A stretch of 64,000 nt of DNA from positions 186,001 to 250,000 of the forward strand of contig CAWAZS010000001.1 in NCBI GenBank assembly GCA_963786625.1, read 5' to 3'. The position numbers were made by a program, and so were the translations under genes. The DNA is from CAIWHR01 sp963786625. GTDB lineage: Bacteria > Pseudomonadota > Gammaproteobacteria > Burkholderiales > Casimicrobiaceae. Each line of letters starts with the position of its first letter. Within the stretch, counting starts at the first letter, position 1. The notes beneath the pieces were generated by a model. It was given only the letters and a program-made list of their open reading frames with translations. It did no database searches and was not told where the DNA came from. Positions 44,585-53,902 of the stretch are shown here, one piece after another.

Positions 44585-45094
44585 TCAGCGTGCCAGCGTG
44601 AGTTCGGCGCGCACCTGACCCGGCTCGACGCGCGCGGTCATTGTCAGGTCCACGGCGCGCAGCTGCGCATCGCGCTGCAGCGCTTCGAGGGCGACGATCA
44701 GCGCGTCGTAGCCGATTGCCGCGAACACGACCCGTGCCCGGCCCTCCTGCCACTCGAGCTGCGTCACGGCGGGACGCAGGTTCTGCTGCACGAGCACGCG
44801 CTCGAGGCCCGCGCGCGCGTCCGGGGCCGCGGGCGCCGCGGGACTGCGCGCGAGCCCGGCGATCTCCGCGGTCATGCGCCGCGCGGCGGCCAGCGCCGCG
44901 GCATCGCCGGCCTGCGCGGCGCGCATCGCCGCCGTGTCGCGCACGAGCGGCTGCCACAGTGCGATCCACGCCAGCGCGACGGCGACGAGGGCCGCGGTGG
45001 CGGCAACGATTCGCCGTTCGCCGCGCGACTTTCCCGCCAGCCAGCGCGCGACGGGGTCCGGCGCGCGAAGCATCCCGGAGAGTCGCGCCATCAT
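44585..45094 (-). CDS. gspM: type II secretion system protein GspM
   Basis: Inner-membrane assembly protein of 169 residues with one N-terminal helix (AATAALVAVALAWIALWQPLV), a coiled region and a small ferredoxin-like domain (RARVVFAAIGYDALIVALEAL). It pairs with GspL to anchor the secretion ATPase. It overlaps gspL by 4 bases (ATGA). Confidence 0.85.
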   Translation of the reverse strand: MMARLSGMLRAPDPVARWLAGKSRGERRIVAATAALVAVALAWIALWQPLVRDTAAMRAAQAGDAAALAAARRMTAEIAGLARSPAAPAAPDARAGLERVLVQQNLRPAVTQLEWQEGRARVVFAAIGYDALIVALEALQRDAQLRAVDLTMTARVEPGQVRAELTLAR

Positions 45095-46309
45095 GGCCCT
45101 CCGAAGCGCAGGCGGGCTCCGGTCGGCGACGTCGCAACGAGCACGGGCAGGCCCGCGTCCCGCATGCGCGCGTCGAGGTCGCGGATGATTGCAGCGTCCG
45201 CGCGTGCGAGGTCGAGGGTCCAGTGTCCGCTGCTGTAGGTGGCGCTCTTCACCGCACCCGGCGGGAGCGCGGCGAGTGCCGGGGCGGCCCGCGCAAGCAG
45301 CGGCAGCCCGTCGTCCGGCGCCGGCAGTCCGTTCGCGTGACGCAGTTCCGCATAACGCGAAGCGAGTGCGGCGCGGGCCGAAACGGGGTTCGCCGCGACG
45401 TCGGGTGCGATGCCCGCGGACCGGGCCAGCGTGGTCCATTCACGGGCCTCGCGCCATGCGCCGTATTTCAGCGCTGCCCATTCGCCGGTGGTGGCGGCGA
45501 TGTGGAGCCCGAGCGCCGCGCCGGCAAGCCAAAGCGCCGGCGCAAAGATGCCGGCTGGAAATCGGTGCGGCGACGCGGATCCGGCGGACGCCGTGCCCGG
45601 CTGCAGATCGACGGCATCGGCAAACGCCGCGGCTGGAGCGGCGTGCCAGCGCCAGGGCGTGCCGTGAACGAAGGCGACGCCGGCCGCTCGTCGCCAGGCC
45701 GCGAGCGGGGGATCGGCGAACGCGCCATCGACGCGGACGTCGGCAGGCAGGCCAGCCTTGCGCCCGGCCTGCGCGAGCGCAAGCGCAAGCTCGGGCGGCA
45801 GTGCGCCATCGGGCGACGGTGCGCCAACGGGGAATGCGCTGCCGTCGGGAAGGCGCACGAAGCCGCTGTCGCCGCCTTCGGCTGCGCACCACCGCCAGCC
45901 GACGCGCGGAAGAGCGAGATCGGGTTCCGCGATGATCCGCGCGATGCCAGCCCGACTGGCGGCGATATCCGCGAGCAGCGCTCGCGCGATGATGACGACG
46001 CGCACCCGGCCATCCGGCCCCTGGCGGGACACCGCGAGCTGCTGCGCACCGGCCGGCCCCGCCAGTTGATCGTCGAGTGCAAAGCCGGCGGCGGCGGCGA
46101 CGCGGGAGGCGTGCATCGGCGGCAGCGCGACGCTCGCGATGCGCACCTGCGTGGCGGCGACGACGAATTCCAGCCTGTCGGCAACCGGCCACGCCCCGGG
46201 CCGATCGACGCCCGTGCGCACGCAGACACCGGCGGCATCGAAGAGCGCCCACGTATCGGCGCGATTCGCGGACGGCGGCGCGGCGACGCAGGACGCGCAG
46301 CGTCGTCAT
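45091..46309 (-). CDS. gspL: type II secretion system protein GspL (one frameshift)
   Basis: Actin-like cytoplasmic domain, a membrane helix (IFAPALWLAGAALGLHIAAT, about residue 250) and a periplasmic ferredoxin-like domain; about 405 residues. It recruits the GspE ATPase. The start MTTLRVL at 46309 and the body ANRADTWALFDAAGVCVRTG are in different frames; one extra base near 46272 accounts for this. It lies 61 bp after gspK. Confidence 0.85.
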
Positions 46310-46370
46310 CGGGCACCGGTGAAGAGCGCATGCATCGAGGTAGTTTACTCGACGGCAGTCAGCGCTCCCG

Positions 46371-47282
46371 TCACTCGACGACCTGCCATACGATTGCCGG
46401 CCAGGCGCTGCCGCTGCGGCGCAGGAGCGCGCGCGCACGGGCCCGCGTCGCGCCCTGCCTTGCCTCGACGGTCACGTAGAAGTAGCTGCTCCGCACGGAA
46501 AGGGCGCCGTCGTCGACGAGCACCGCGCCATCGGGCAGCCGCGCTCGGAACTCCGCGATCGTCGTGAACGGCTTCTGCGCCCGGCTGGCGACGAGCGCCG
46601 CGCCGCGCTCGCCACCGAGGTTGTCGACCACGGCCGCAAGGACCTCGAGCGGCGCGGTGTTCACGTTGAGCGCGGTGCCGGCGGGCAGCGCAGACAGGAA
46701 CGGCGCGACTGCCGCGAGCGCCTGCGGCGCGGCGCCCCTGACGAGCGCCAGCTCCGCGACACGGAGTACGGGCGCGTTGGCCGCGAGGCCGGACGCCGGC
46801 TGGGCCGCGTAGTACGCATCCTCGGCGCCCCCTTCCCGAGCGATGCCGTCGGCGTCGATCCAATCGGCGATTGCATCCAGCGCCGCCGCCGGTCCGCCCC
46901 GTTGCGCGAAGAGTGCCGCGACGCGTGCGCGCTCCGGCTGCGCGGACGCCGCCGTGCTGCCCAGCGCGTTGATGTTGAGCCGGCTCTGCGCATCGACGAT
47001 CGCCCCGCGGATCTCGCCGTTTTCGACGGGAATCGGGGGAAGCGACAGCGCCCACGGCTCGCCCAGGTGGTCGATGGCCGACCGGCGGGCGTCGTCGTCC
47101 AGGATCTGCCGCGCCCATTGCACGCCGGCCATCGCCAGCGCCTGCGCCTGCACCTGGTCGCGCCGGTGGAGCACGGAGCGCCCCCAGCGCTGCTGGTCGG
47201 CGAACACCGTCGCCGCGACCGCCGCGGCGAGCGCCGCGATCAGCATCGCGAGGATGACGGCGGCGCCGCGATTGCCGATCAT
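46371..47282 (-). CDS. gspK: type II secretion minor pseudopilin GspK
   Basis: Protein of 303 residues with the prepilin-like N-terminus NRGAAVILAMLIAALAAAVAAT (Gly cleavage site; GspK lacks the Glu5 found in other pseudopilins, as seen here) and the large alpha domain with INALGSTAA, DWIDADG and LNVNTAPLEVLAAVV. It caps the pseudopilus tip with GspI and GspJ. It overlaps gspJ by 4 bases. Confidence 0.9.
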   Translation of the reverse strand: MIGNRGAAVILAMLIAALAAAVAATVFADQQRWGRSVLHRRDQVQAQALAMAGVQWARQILDDDARRSAIDHLGEPWALSLPPIPVENGEIRGAIVDAQSRLNINALGSTAASAQPERARVAALFAQRGGPAAALDAIADWIDADGIAREGGAEDAYYAAQPASGLAANAPVLRVAELALVRGAAPQALAAVAPFLSALPAGTALNVNTAPLEVLAAVVDNLGGERGAALVASRAQKPFTTIAEFRARLPDGAVLVDDGALSVRSSYFYVTVEARQGATRARARALLRRSGSAWPAIVWQVVE

Positions 47283-47868
47283 CGCAAGGTCAGCCAGCGC
47301 TCGATGACGTCGCCGCCGGCCAGGGTCATCTCGACGCGTACGGCGCGCGGCAGGACGGGGTCGCCCAGCGCCGGCCAGCGATCGCGCCAGCCGCCGCGCG
47401 TATCGAGATAGGCGACCCGAAACCGTGCGATCCCATCGGCCAGGACGTAGGCTTCGGGCAGCGTCGTCGCGGGCTGGTCCAGTCGCGGCCAATACAGCAC
47501 CTCCACGGCCCCATTGCGCAATCGATAGCCGATCCGCTGCCCGCCGCTGCCGGGGTCGATCGCGAATTCGGCACCGGCACGCGAGAATCGCAGTTCGGCA
47601 TTGCCCTCGGCGTCGGAAGCGCCGAGCCACGCGGGTTCGGATCTCGCGCCGGTCCGGGCCTCGCGCGGGAGCGCGACGCGCATGTCCGCTTCCAGCCGCG
47701 CGAACATGCCGTCGAGGTTGCGCCAGTGCCGGGCTTCGGCCGCGAGCCGCGCCTCGCTGTCGGCGAGTGCCGAGAGCGCCCGGTAGCCGAGCACGGAGAC
47801 GAGCGGCGAGGATCGCGAGCGCGATCAGCAGCTTCGATCAGCGTGAACCCGGTCCGATACGGCGTCAT
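47279..47868 (-). CDS. gspJ: type II secretion minor pseudopilin GspJ (two frameshifts)
   Basis: About 195 residues after repair. The prepilin leader MTPYRTG-FTLIE is at 47868, but the next residues LLIALAILAA and VSVLGYRALSAL lie in two other frames. Removing one base near 47836 and one near 47812 restores the canonical FTLIELLIALAILA. The body has LEADMRVALPRE and RFRVAYLDTRGGW. It forms the tip complex with GspI and GspK. Confidence 0.86.
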
Positions 47869-48281
47869 GGTTGCGCCGACTGGCCGAGATACCCGGCCAG
47901 CCGGGCGAGGATGTAGTCCGGCTGGCCGGGGTCGGCGACGACGATCTCGATCTTGCGGAACGCGGGATTGGGCGTTCCGGAGACCGTCTCGCGCCAGACG
48001 AATCGCGCGCCCGCCTGCACGGCTTCGCCGTCGCGCAATCCCGGCGCGGGCCACGGCGATGCGAGCTGCGCAGCGGCGAGCCGGTTCTGCGCGACCCAGA
48101 GGGCGAGCGTACGCTGCTTCAACAAGGTCGCGCCGTCCGCGGATTGCGCAACCGCGCGCATTCCCGCGGCCAGCGCCACGGCGAGAATGGCGAGCGCGAC
48201 GAGGATCTCGACTAGCGTGAAGCCGCGCGAGCTGCGATCTGCACGCGGTTCAACGGATCGCCGGCAACGACCAGGGACCAT
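47865..48281 (-). CDS. gspI: type II secretion minor pseudopilin GspI
   Basis: About 138 residues. The leader SSRG-FTLVEILVALAILAVALAAG is a prepilin peptidase site with Glu5. The body has ALWVAQNRLAAAQL, conserved in GspI. The only start in frame is ATG 48281, which overlaps gspH by 70 bases and gives a 20-residue leader; no start codon lies between it and the cleavage site. Confidence 0.88.
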   Translation of the reverse strand: MVPGRCRRSVEPRADRSSRGFTLVEILVALAILAVALAAGMRAVAQSADGATLLKQRTLALWVAQNRLAAAQLASPWPAPGLRDGEAVQAGARFVWRETVSGTPNPAFRKIEIVVADPGQPDYILARLAGYLGQSAQP

Positions 48282-48715
48282 GCGGGAGAGGCAAGCACGA
48301 GGGCGTAGGGCTCGTTGCGTCCGCTGGGACGGAACGGAAGAATGGCGTCGGCGGCGACCGGGGCGCCCGCATAGCTGGCCGGCGCAACCGTGAGCTCCGC
48401 CGGCAGCGCGCGCGGGACGAGCACGTCGTCGTCGGCAAGCGCGGCCCACCGGTTGTCGGCGCCGCGCCGCCAGAATCGGTACGAGCGGCCGTCGGCCGAT
48501 ACTCCCAGCGTTTCGCTGCTCCATTGCGCGAGCGCCGCGGCGTGCTCGAGCGCGCCGGCAAGGCGCGTTGCCTCGCGCTCGGCGGCACGGCGCTCGCCGT
48601 CGCCGCCGATATTGACGATTGCGATCGCCGACGCGATGCCGATCACGACCACGACGACCAGCATCTCGATCAGCGTGAAGCCGGAAGGCGATCCGGGGCT
48701 CCTCAGAGGTCCCAC
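48212..48715 (-). CDS. gspH: type II secretion minor pseudopilin GspH
   Basis: 167 residues; prepilin leader SPSG-FTLIEMLVVVVVIGIASAIA, then the GspH/FimT body REATRLAGALEHAAALAQW and GVSADGRSYRFWRRG. GTG start at 48715, overlapping the gspG stop by 13 bases. Confidence 0.9.
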   Translation of the reverse strand: MGPLRSPGSPSGFTLIEMLVVVVVIGIASAIAIVNIGGDGERRAAEREATRLAGALEHAAALAQWSSETLGVSADGRSYRFWRRGADNRWAALADDDVLVPRALPAELTVAPASYAGAPVAADAILPFRPSGRNEPYALVLASPAWSLVVAGDPLNRVQIAARAASR

Positions 48716-49146
48716 GATCCGATGTCCGCGTCGATGCCCGTTCCTCCGGGCTGGCCGTCGGCGCCGAGGCTGTAGACATCGATCTCGCCGCGCAGCCCCG
48801 GGTTCAGGTATTGGTACGGGTGGCCCCAGGGATCCTTCGGCAGGCGCTCGAGATAGCCGTTCGGCTTCCAGTTGGGCGGGGCCGGCGGCTGCGTCGGGCG
48901 CGCGATCAGCGCCGCGAGGCCCTGCTCGGCGGTCGGATAGCGCTGATTGTCGAGGCGGTAGAGCTTCAAACCCGCGAGGATCGCGGCGATGTCGCTCTTC
49001 GCAGCGACAGCGCGCGCCTCGTCGGGCCGCTCGAGCACGCGCGGGACGACGAGCGCGGCGAGGATGCCGAGGATCACGATGACGACCAGCACCTCGATCA
49101 GCGTGAAGCCGCCGGCGGCCGACGCGTCGCTCCGGGCAATCTGCAT
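48703..49146 (-). CDS. gspG: type II secretion major pseudopilin GspG
   Basis: 147 residues; leader AAGG-FTLIEVLVVIVILGILAALVVP and the calcium-site C-terminal region WGHPYQYLNPG, DVYSLGADGQPGG, DADIGSWDL are typical. It is the main subunit of the periplasmic pseudopilus. It is first in the G-H-I-J-K-L-M-N run; gspC, D, E and F are not in the window and must be elsewhere. Confidence 0.95.
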   Translation of the reverse strand: MQIARSDASAAGGFTLIEVLVVIVILGILAALVVPRVLERPDEARAVAAKSDIAAILAGLKLYRLDNQRYPTAEQGLAALIARPTQPPAPPNWKPNGYLERLPKDPWGHPYQYLNPGLRGEIDVYSLGADGQPGGTGIDADIGSWDL

Positions 49147-49149
49147 GCG

Positions 49150-49165
49150 CCGATTATAATCCTGC
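49150..49165. promoter_or_regulatory. shared divergent -10 between gspG and mltG
   Basis: GATTATAATC around 49152-49161 contains TATAAT on both strands. It lies directly before gspG on one side (too close for a long leader) and about 60 bp before mltG on the other; a -35 is not clear for either. Confidence 0.35.
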
Positions 49166-49215
49166 GTTCCCCGCGAACCGGTGCGTCGTTCGGCGGGGCC
49201 ACTCTCGATCGCTCC

Positions 49216-50224
49216 GTGCCTCGAACGCTCCTCCTCGTTGCCCGCGCCGCGGCGTTCCTCGTGATCGTCGTTGCGATCGGCGCCGGCGCGCTGTGGTGGT
49301 GGATCCGCCAGCCGCTGCCGCTGCCGGTCTCGCCATTCGCCTTCGACGTGAAGTCGGGGGCGAGCCTCAAGTCCGTCGCGCGCGAGCTCGCGGCCGCCGG
49401 GGCGCTGCCCGCGGAGTTCCTGCTCGTCGCGCTGGCGCGCCTCGAGGGTGCGGATCGTGCGATCAAGGCGGGAAACTACGAGCTCGCACAGGGCACCACG
49501 CTGCGGCAGCTCCTCGACAAGCTCACGCAGGGCGATGTCACGCAAATCGGGCTCACCCTCGTCGAGGGCGCGACGTTTGCCGAGTTCGCTGTGGCGCTCA
49601 GGGCGAACCCTGCCGTCGCGAAGACCGTGCTCGACCTGCCGGCGGCGGAGCTTGCGCAGCGGATCGGCGTCCCGGGAACGAGCCCCGAGGGCTGGTTCTT
49701 CCCCGACACCTATTTCTTTGCCGCGGGCTCGTCCGACCTCGCACTGCTCGTCCGCGCCCATCGGCTGATGCGCTCGCGGCTCGACGCCGCGTGGGCGAAG
49801 CGCGCGGCGCGACCTGCCGCTGAAGGACCCTTACGAAATGCTGGTGCTCGCGTCGATCGTCGAAAAGGAAACCGGTCGCGCGGCCGACCGCCCGCCGATC
49901 GCCTCGGTGTTCGTCAACCGATTGCGGCTCGGCATGCGGCTGCAGTCCGATCCCACGGTGATCTACGGACTCGGCGCCCGATTCGACGGCGACCTGCGCA
50001 AGCGCGACCTCGAGGCCGATACGCCGTACAACACCTATTTGCGGGAGGGACTGCCGCCAACGCCGATCGCCCTGCCCGGACAGGGTGCGCTCGACGCGGT
50101 GGCGAATCCGCCGAAGACCGACTACCTGTACTTCGTTGCGCGCGGGGACGGCGCGAGTGAATTCTCGGCGAACCTCGCCGATCACAACCGCGCCGTGGCA
50201 AAATTCCAGCTCGGGCGCCGCTGA
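49216..50224 (+). CDS. mltG: endolytic murein transglycosylase MltG (one frameshift)
   Basis: About 335 residues after repair. An N-terminal helix (LLLVARAAAFLVIVVAIGAGALWWW), a LysM-like subdomain and the YceG catalytic domain (EGWFFPDTYFF; ASIVEKETG with catalytic Glu; LQSDPTVIYGLG; PYNTYLREGLPPTPIALPG in parts). It cuts nascent glycan strands in the periplasm. One extra G near 49807 breaks the frame; removing it gives AKRARDLPLKDPYEMLVLASIV. The GTG start at 49216 precedes the membrane helix. It begins a run with tmk and holB. Confidence 0.92.
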
Positions 50225-50289
50225 CGGCGGCGATCCCGAGCTTCCGCGGTCTCGAACGTCAACCCTTTGCGCCCAGGTCCCGGCTTTCG

Positions 50290-50925
50290 ATGACCCACGC
50301 TGTCGGCCGTTTCATCACGCTCGAAGGCATCGACGGGGCCGGCAAGAGCACGCACGCCGGCTGGATCGCCGAGCGGATCGAGGCCAGCGGTCGCGCGGTC
50401 GTCGCTACGCGCGAGCCCGGCGGCACCGCTCTCGGGGAGAAGCTGCGCGCGCTGCTGCTGGGCGAGCCGATGACCCACGACAGCGAGGCGCTGCTGATGT
50501 TCGCGGCGCGGCGCGAGCATCTGGAGACAGTGATCCGCCCGGCGCTTGCCCGGGGTGACTGGGTCGTGTGCGACCGGTTCACCGACGCGACATACGCGTA
50601 TCAGGGCGGCGGGCACGGCGTGCCCTTCGCACGGATCGGCGAGCTCGAGCGCTGGATCCACGGCGACTGCCATCCCGACCTCACGTTCCTGTTCGACGTG
50701 CCGCCGGCCATTTCGCGCGCGCGACTGGAGCAGGCGCAGGTCGACGGCCGCAACCTCGACAAGTTCGAGCGCGAGGCGGGCGCGTTCTTCGAGCGGGTTC
50801 GCAGCGCCTATCTCGACCGTGCCGCCGCCGAGCCGCACCGGTTCCGGATCATCGACAGCACACGGCCCCTCGCCACGGTGCGCGGCGAGCTCGCGACGCA
50901 CCTGACCGCACTGGAATCGACCTGA
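50290..50925 (+). CDS. tmk: thymidylate kinase
   Basis: 211 residues; P-loop LEGIDGAGKST, DR-x motif TREPGGTALGEKLR and DRFTDATYAYQGGG, lid region LEQAQVDGRNLDKFE. It phosphorylates dTMP to dTDP. Its stop overlaps the holB start (TGATG). Confidence 0.97.
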   Translation: MTHAVGRFITLEGIDGAGKSTHAGWIAERIEASGRAVVATREPGGTALGEKLRALLLGEPMTHDSEALLMFAARREHLETVIRPALARGDWVVCDRFTDATYAYQGGGHGVPFARIGELERWIHGDCHPDLTFLFDVPPAISRARLEQAQVDGRNLDKFEREAGAFFERVRSAYLDRAAAEPHRFRIIDSTRPLATVRGELATHLTALEST

Positions 50926-51965
50926 TGGCGGACGAGCGCGACGGCGAAGCGGCGGGGCTCCCCTGGATGCCGCTGCTGCCATGGCAGCGCGAGGCGGCGC
51001 GCGCCGCTCTCGCGCAGCGCGCGAGCTGGCCGCACGCGCTGCTCCTGCATGGTCCCCGCGGCATCGGCAAGCACGCGCTCGCGCTCAATCTCGCGCAGGC
51101 GCTGCTGTGCGAATCACCCGCCGCCGACAATCTGGCCTGCGGCGCATGTCCGTCGTGCCGCTACGCGATCGCGGGTCAGCACCCGGACCTGATGCGGCTG
51201 GAGCTGTTGATCGTCGACCCCGAGGACGGCACGCTGAAGATGGTGGACGCGATCGGCATCGACCGCGTGCGCGCGCTCACCGACTTCGTGCAGCTCTCCA
51301 GCCACCGCCAGCGCGCCAAGGTCGCGGTCATCGCCCCTGCGGAGCGGATGAATGCCGCCGCCGCCAACGCGTTGCTGAAGACGCTCGAGGAGCCGCCGCC
51401 GGGGACCTATCTCGTGCTCGTCGCCGATCAGCCGGGACGTCTGCCGCCGACGATAATCTCACGTTGCCGACAGCTTGCAGCGCCGCTGCCCGCGCCCTCC
51501 GATGCCCGGGCATGGCTCGCCGCGCAGGGCGTCGAGGCGCCCGATCTCGCGCTGGCACAGGCCGCGGGAGCGCCGCTGGCGGCGCTCGCGCATGCCGATC
51601 CGGGTGTGCAGGCCGAGCGACGCGCATGGGTCGGCGCGCTCGTTGCCCCGGAGCGACTGTCGGTCCAGGCGCTCGCGGCGCGGATCGACGCCGGCGGCAA
51701 GGAGGAGCGCAAGGCGCGGCTCGCGCATGCGCTGGAATGGCTGATTGCCTGGACCGCGGACATTGCGCGCGTCGCGGCCGGCGGCAAGGCGCGGCAGAAT
51801 CCCGACGCCGGGCCGGCGCTCGGCGACCTTGCGTCCCGGGTGGCGCCGCTTGCGCTGTTTCGCTATCATCGCTCGTTGCTGCGCCAACGCGCGATGCTCG
51901 CGCACCCGCTGCAACCGCGCCTCGTCGCCGAGGCGCTGCTGATCGACTATCGGGCGCTCTTCTGA
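50925..51965 (+). CDS. holB: DNA polymerase III delta-prime subunit
   Basis: 346 residues; clamp-loader AAA+ fold with degenerate P-loop HGPRGIGKHALA, a zinc module CGACPSCRYAIAGQHPD, sensor region ANALLKTLEEPP and SRCRQL. It acts in the gamma complex that loads the sliding clamp. Coupled to tmk and followed after 3 bp by a PilZ gene. Confidence 0.94.
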   Translation: MADERDGEAAGLPWMPLLPWQREAARAALAQRASWPHALLLHGPRGIGKHALALNLAQALLCESPAADNLACGACPSCRYAIAGQHPDLMRLELLIVDPEDGTLKMVDAIGIDRVRALTDFVQLSSHRQRAKVAVIAPAERMNAAAANALLKTLEEPPPGTYLVLVADQPGRLPPTIISRCRQLAAPLPAPSDARAWLAAQGVEAPDLALAQAAGAPLAALAHADPGVQAERRAWVGALVAPERLSVQALAARIDAGGKEERKARLAHALEWLIAWTADIARVAAGGKARQNPDAGPALGDLASRVAPLALFRYHRSLLRQRAMLAHPLQPRLVAEALLIDYRALF

Positions 51966-51968
51966 CGT

Positions 51969-52364
51969 ATGGCCGACAACAAGCCGATGGGTTCCGCTGC
52001 GAGCGCCGCGATGGCCGCGGGTGTCGCCCGCCCCGGCGTGCTGTCGCTCAACATTCGCGAACGGGCTGCGCTGTACGCCGCGTACATGCCGTTTCTGAAG
52101 GGCGGCGGCATCTTCATCCCGACGTCGCGGCAGTACCAGCTCGGCGAGGAAGTGTTCATGCTGCTGTCGCTCATGGACGACCCGAACCGGATCGCCGTTC
52201 AGGGCAAGGTCGTCTGGATCACCCCCGAGGGTGTCCAGGGCAACCGGACGCAGGGGATAGGCGTCCAGTTCACCCAGGACGAGACCGGCGCGACTGCGCG
52301 CGCGACGATCGAGCAGATCCTGGGCGAGACGCTCGCCTCGACCCGTCCGACCCATACGATGTAG
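51969..52364 (+). CDS. pilZ: type IV pilus assembly PilZ-domain protein
   Basis: 131 residues; LSLNIRERAALYAAYMPFLKGGGIFIPT and VWITPEGVQGNRTQGIGVQF are the PilZ protein core. Like Xanthomonas/Pseudomonas PilZ it lacks the RxxxR c-di-GMP motif, so it is likely a non-binding adaptor for pilus biogenesis. The tmk-holB-pilZ-tatD order is conserved in proteobacteria. Confidence 0.92.
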   Translation: MADNKPMGSAASAAMAAGVARPGVLSLNIRERAALYAAYMPFLKGGGIFIPTSRQYQLGEEVFMLLSLMDDPNRIAVQGKVVWITPEGVQGNRTQGIGVQFTQDETGATARATIEQILGETLASTRPTHTM

Positions 52365-52455
52365 ATCCCGGGCGTCGCGCCGGCGACGCCGGTGGTCCGC
52401 CGCCGCGGCGCGTGTCCGGCGGATCTTCGCCGACCGCTGCCCGACCCCGCCCGCG

Positions 52456-53244
52456 ATGTTCGTCGACTCCCACTGTCATCTGGATTTTCCGGAGCTCGCT
52501 GCCGAGTTGCCGGCGTTGCTCGAGGCGATGGCGGCTGCGCGCGTCACGCACGCGCTCTGCATCTCGGTCAATCTTCCGGACTGGCCGGCCGTGCATGCGC
52601 TCGCGACCGGGCACGCCAATCTCTATGCGACGGTCGGCGTGCATCCCGATTACGAGGACACGCCCGAGCCCTCGGTGGCCGACCTCGTGGCGCTCGCGGA
52701 GCGCCCCAAGGTGGTCGCGATCGGCGAGACCGGCCTCGACTACTACCGGCTCGCGGGCGACCTCGACTGGCAGCGGGAGCGCTTCCGCGTTCACGTGCGC
52801 GCGGCGCGCCGGGCCGGCAAGCCGTTGGTCGTGCACACACGCGCCGCGGCCGGCGACACGATCGCGATCATGCGCGAGGAAGGCGCTCGCGACGCCGGCG
52901 GCGTCATGCACTGCTTCACGGAAACGTGGGAGGTTGCCCGGGCCGCGCTGGACCTCGGGTTCCACATCTCCCTCTCGGGCATCGTCACGTTCAAGAATGC
53001 CCACGAGCTGAAGGACGTGGCGCGGCGCGTTCCTCTCGACCGGCTGTTGATCGAGACCGACTCGCCATACCTCGCTCCGGTGCCGTACCGGGGCAAGCGC
53101 AACCAGCCGGCCTATGTGCCGCACGTCGCGGCCGAGATCGCGCAACTGCGGGGACTGCCGCTGGACGCGGTCGCGCGCGCCACGTCGGACAATTTCTTCC
53201 GCCTGTTCCGAATCGACCCGGGAACCGAAATCCATGCCCACTGA
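52456..53244 (+). CDS. tatD: TatD-family metal-dependent hydrolase
   Basis: 262 residues; metal ligands in DSHCHLDFPE, AIGETGLDYYR (Glu), PLVVHTRAA (His), MHCFTE (His) and ETDSPYLAP (Asp). TatD proteins are 3'-5' DNA exonucleases or D-amino-acyl hydrolases. It overlaps the ankyrin gene by 11 bases. Confidence 0.92.
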   Translation: MFVDSHCHLDFPELAAELPALLEAMAAARVTHALCISVNLPDWPAVHALATGHANLYATVGVHPDYEDTPEPSVADLVALAERPKVVAIGETGLDYYRLAGDLDWQRERFRVHVRAARRAGKPLVVHTRAAAGDTIAIMREEGARDAGGVMHCFTETWEVARAALDLGFHISLSGIVTFKNAHELKDVARRVPLDRLLIETDSPYLAPVPYRGKRNQPAYVPHVAAEIAQLRGLPLDAVARATSDNFFRLFRIDPGTEIHAH

Positions 53245-53902
53245 CCCCGGCCGCTGGCCCCGTTTCGTCATGGCGGCGCTGCTCGCGGCGGGCCTCGCCG
53301 CGCCGACGCCCTTCGCACGCGCACAGTCCCCGACCGAGGACCTGTCCATCGCGGTTGCCAACGACCGGGTCACCGAGGTGAGGAACCTGCTCGCCCGCGG
53401 CGCCGACCCCAATGGCATCGATCGCGCCGGCGACACGCCGCTCATCGTTGCCGCGCGCTCCGACAGTCCGGCGTCGCTCGACGTCCTGCTGGCCGCACGC
53501 GCGGCGGTGAATGCGCGCAACCGGCACGGGGAGACGGCGCTGATGCTCGCGGCGCTGGGCGGCAAGATCGACATGGTCAAGAAGCTTCGGCTGCGCGGCG
53601 CCGACGTCAATCAGCCGGGCTGGACCGCGCTGATCTACGCGGCGACCGGCGGGCACGACGAGGTCGTCCGCTACCTGCTCGCGGAAGGGGCGGACATCAA
53701 TGCCACGTCGCCCAACGGCACCACCGCGCTGATGATGGCGGTGCGCGAGGGCCGGGTGTCGACGACGGACTTGCTCATCGCGCGCGGCGCCAACGTCAAC
53801 CATCGCAACGAGAACGGCGCGAGCGCCCTCGATTGGGCGAAGCGCGGCAGCGAGCGGCGCCTCGCCGAACAGTTGCGGCGCGCCGGGGCGCAGCGAAGAT
53901 AG
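53234..53902 (+). CDS. periplasmic ankyrin-repeat protein
   Basis: 222 residues; signal peptide (FVMAALLAAGLAAPTPFARA) and five ankyrin repeats (VRNLLARGADPNGIDRAGDTPLIVAA, DVLLAARAAVNARNRHGETALMLAA and so on, residues 36-215). It is a protein-binding scaffold without catalytic motifs. Next to tatD in many betaproteobacteria. Confidence 0.88.
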   Translation: MPTDPGRWPRFVMAALLAAGLAAPTPFARAQSPTEDLSIAVANDRVTEVRNLLARGADPNGIDRAGDTPLIVAARSDSPASLDVLLAARAAVNARNRHGETALMLAALGGKIDMVKKLRLRGADVNQPGWTALIYAATGGHDEVVRYLLAEGADINATSPNGTTALMMAVREGRVSTTDLLIARGANVNHRNENGASALDWAKRGSERRLAEQLRRAGAQRR

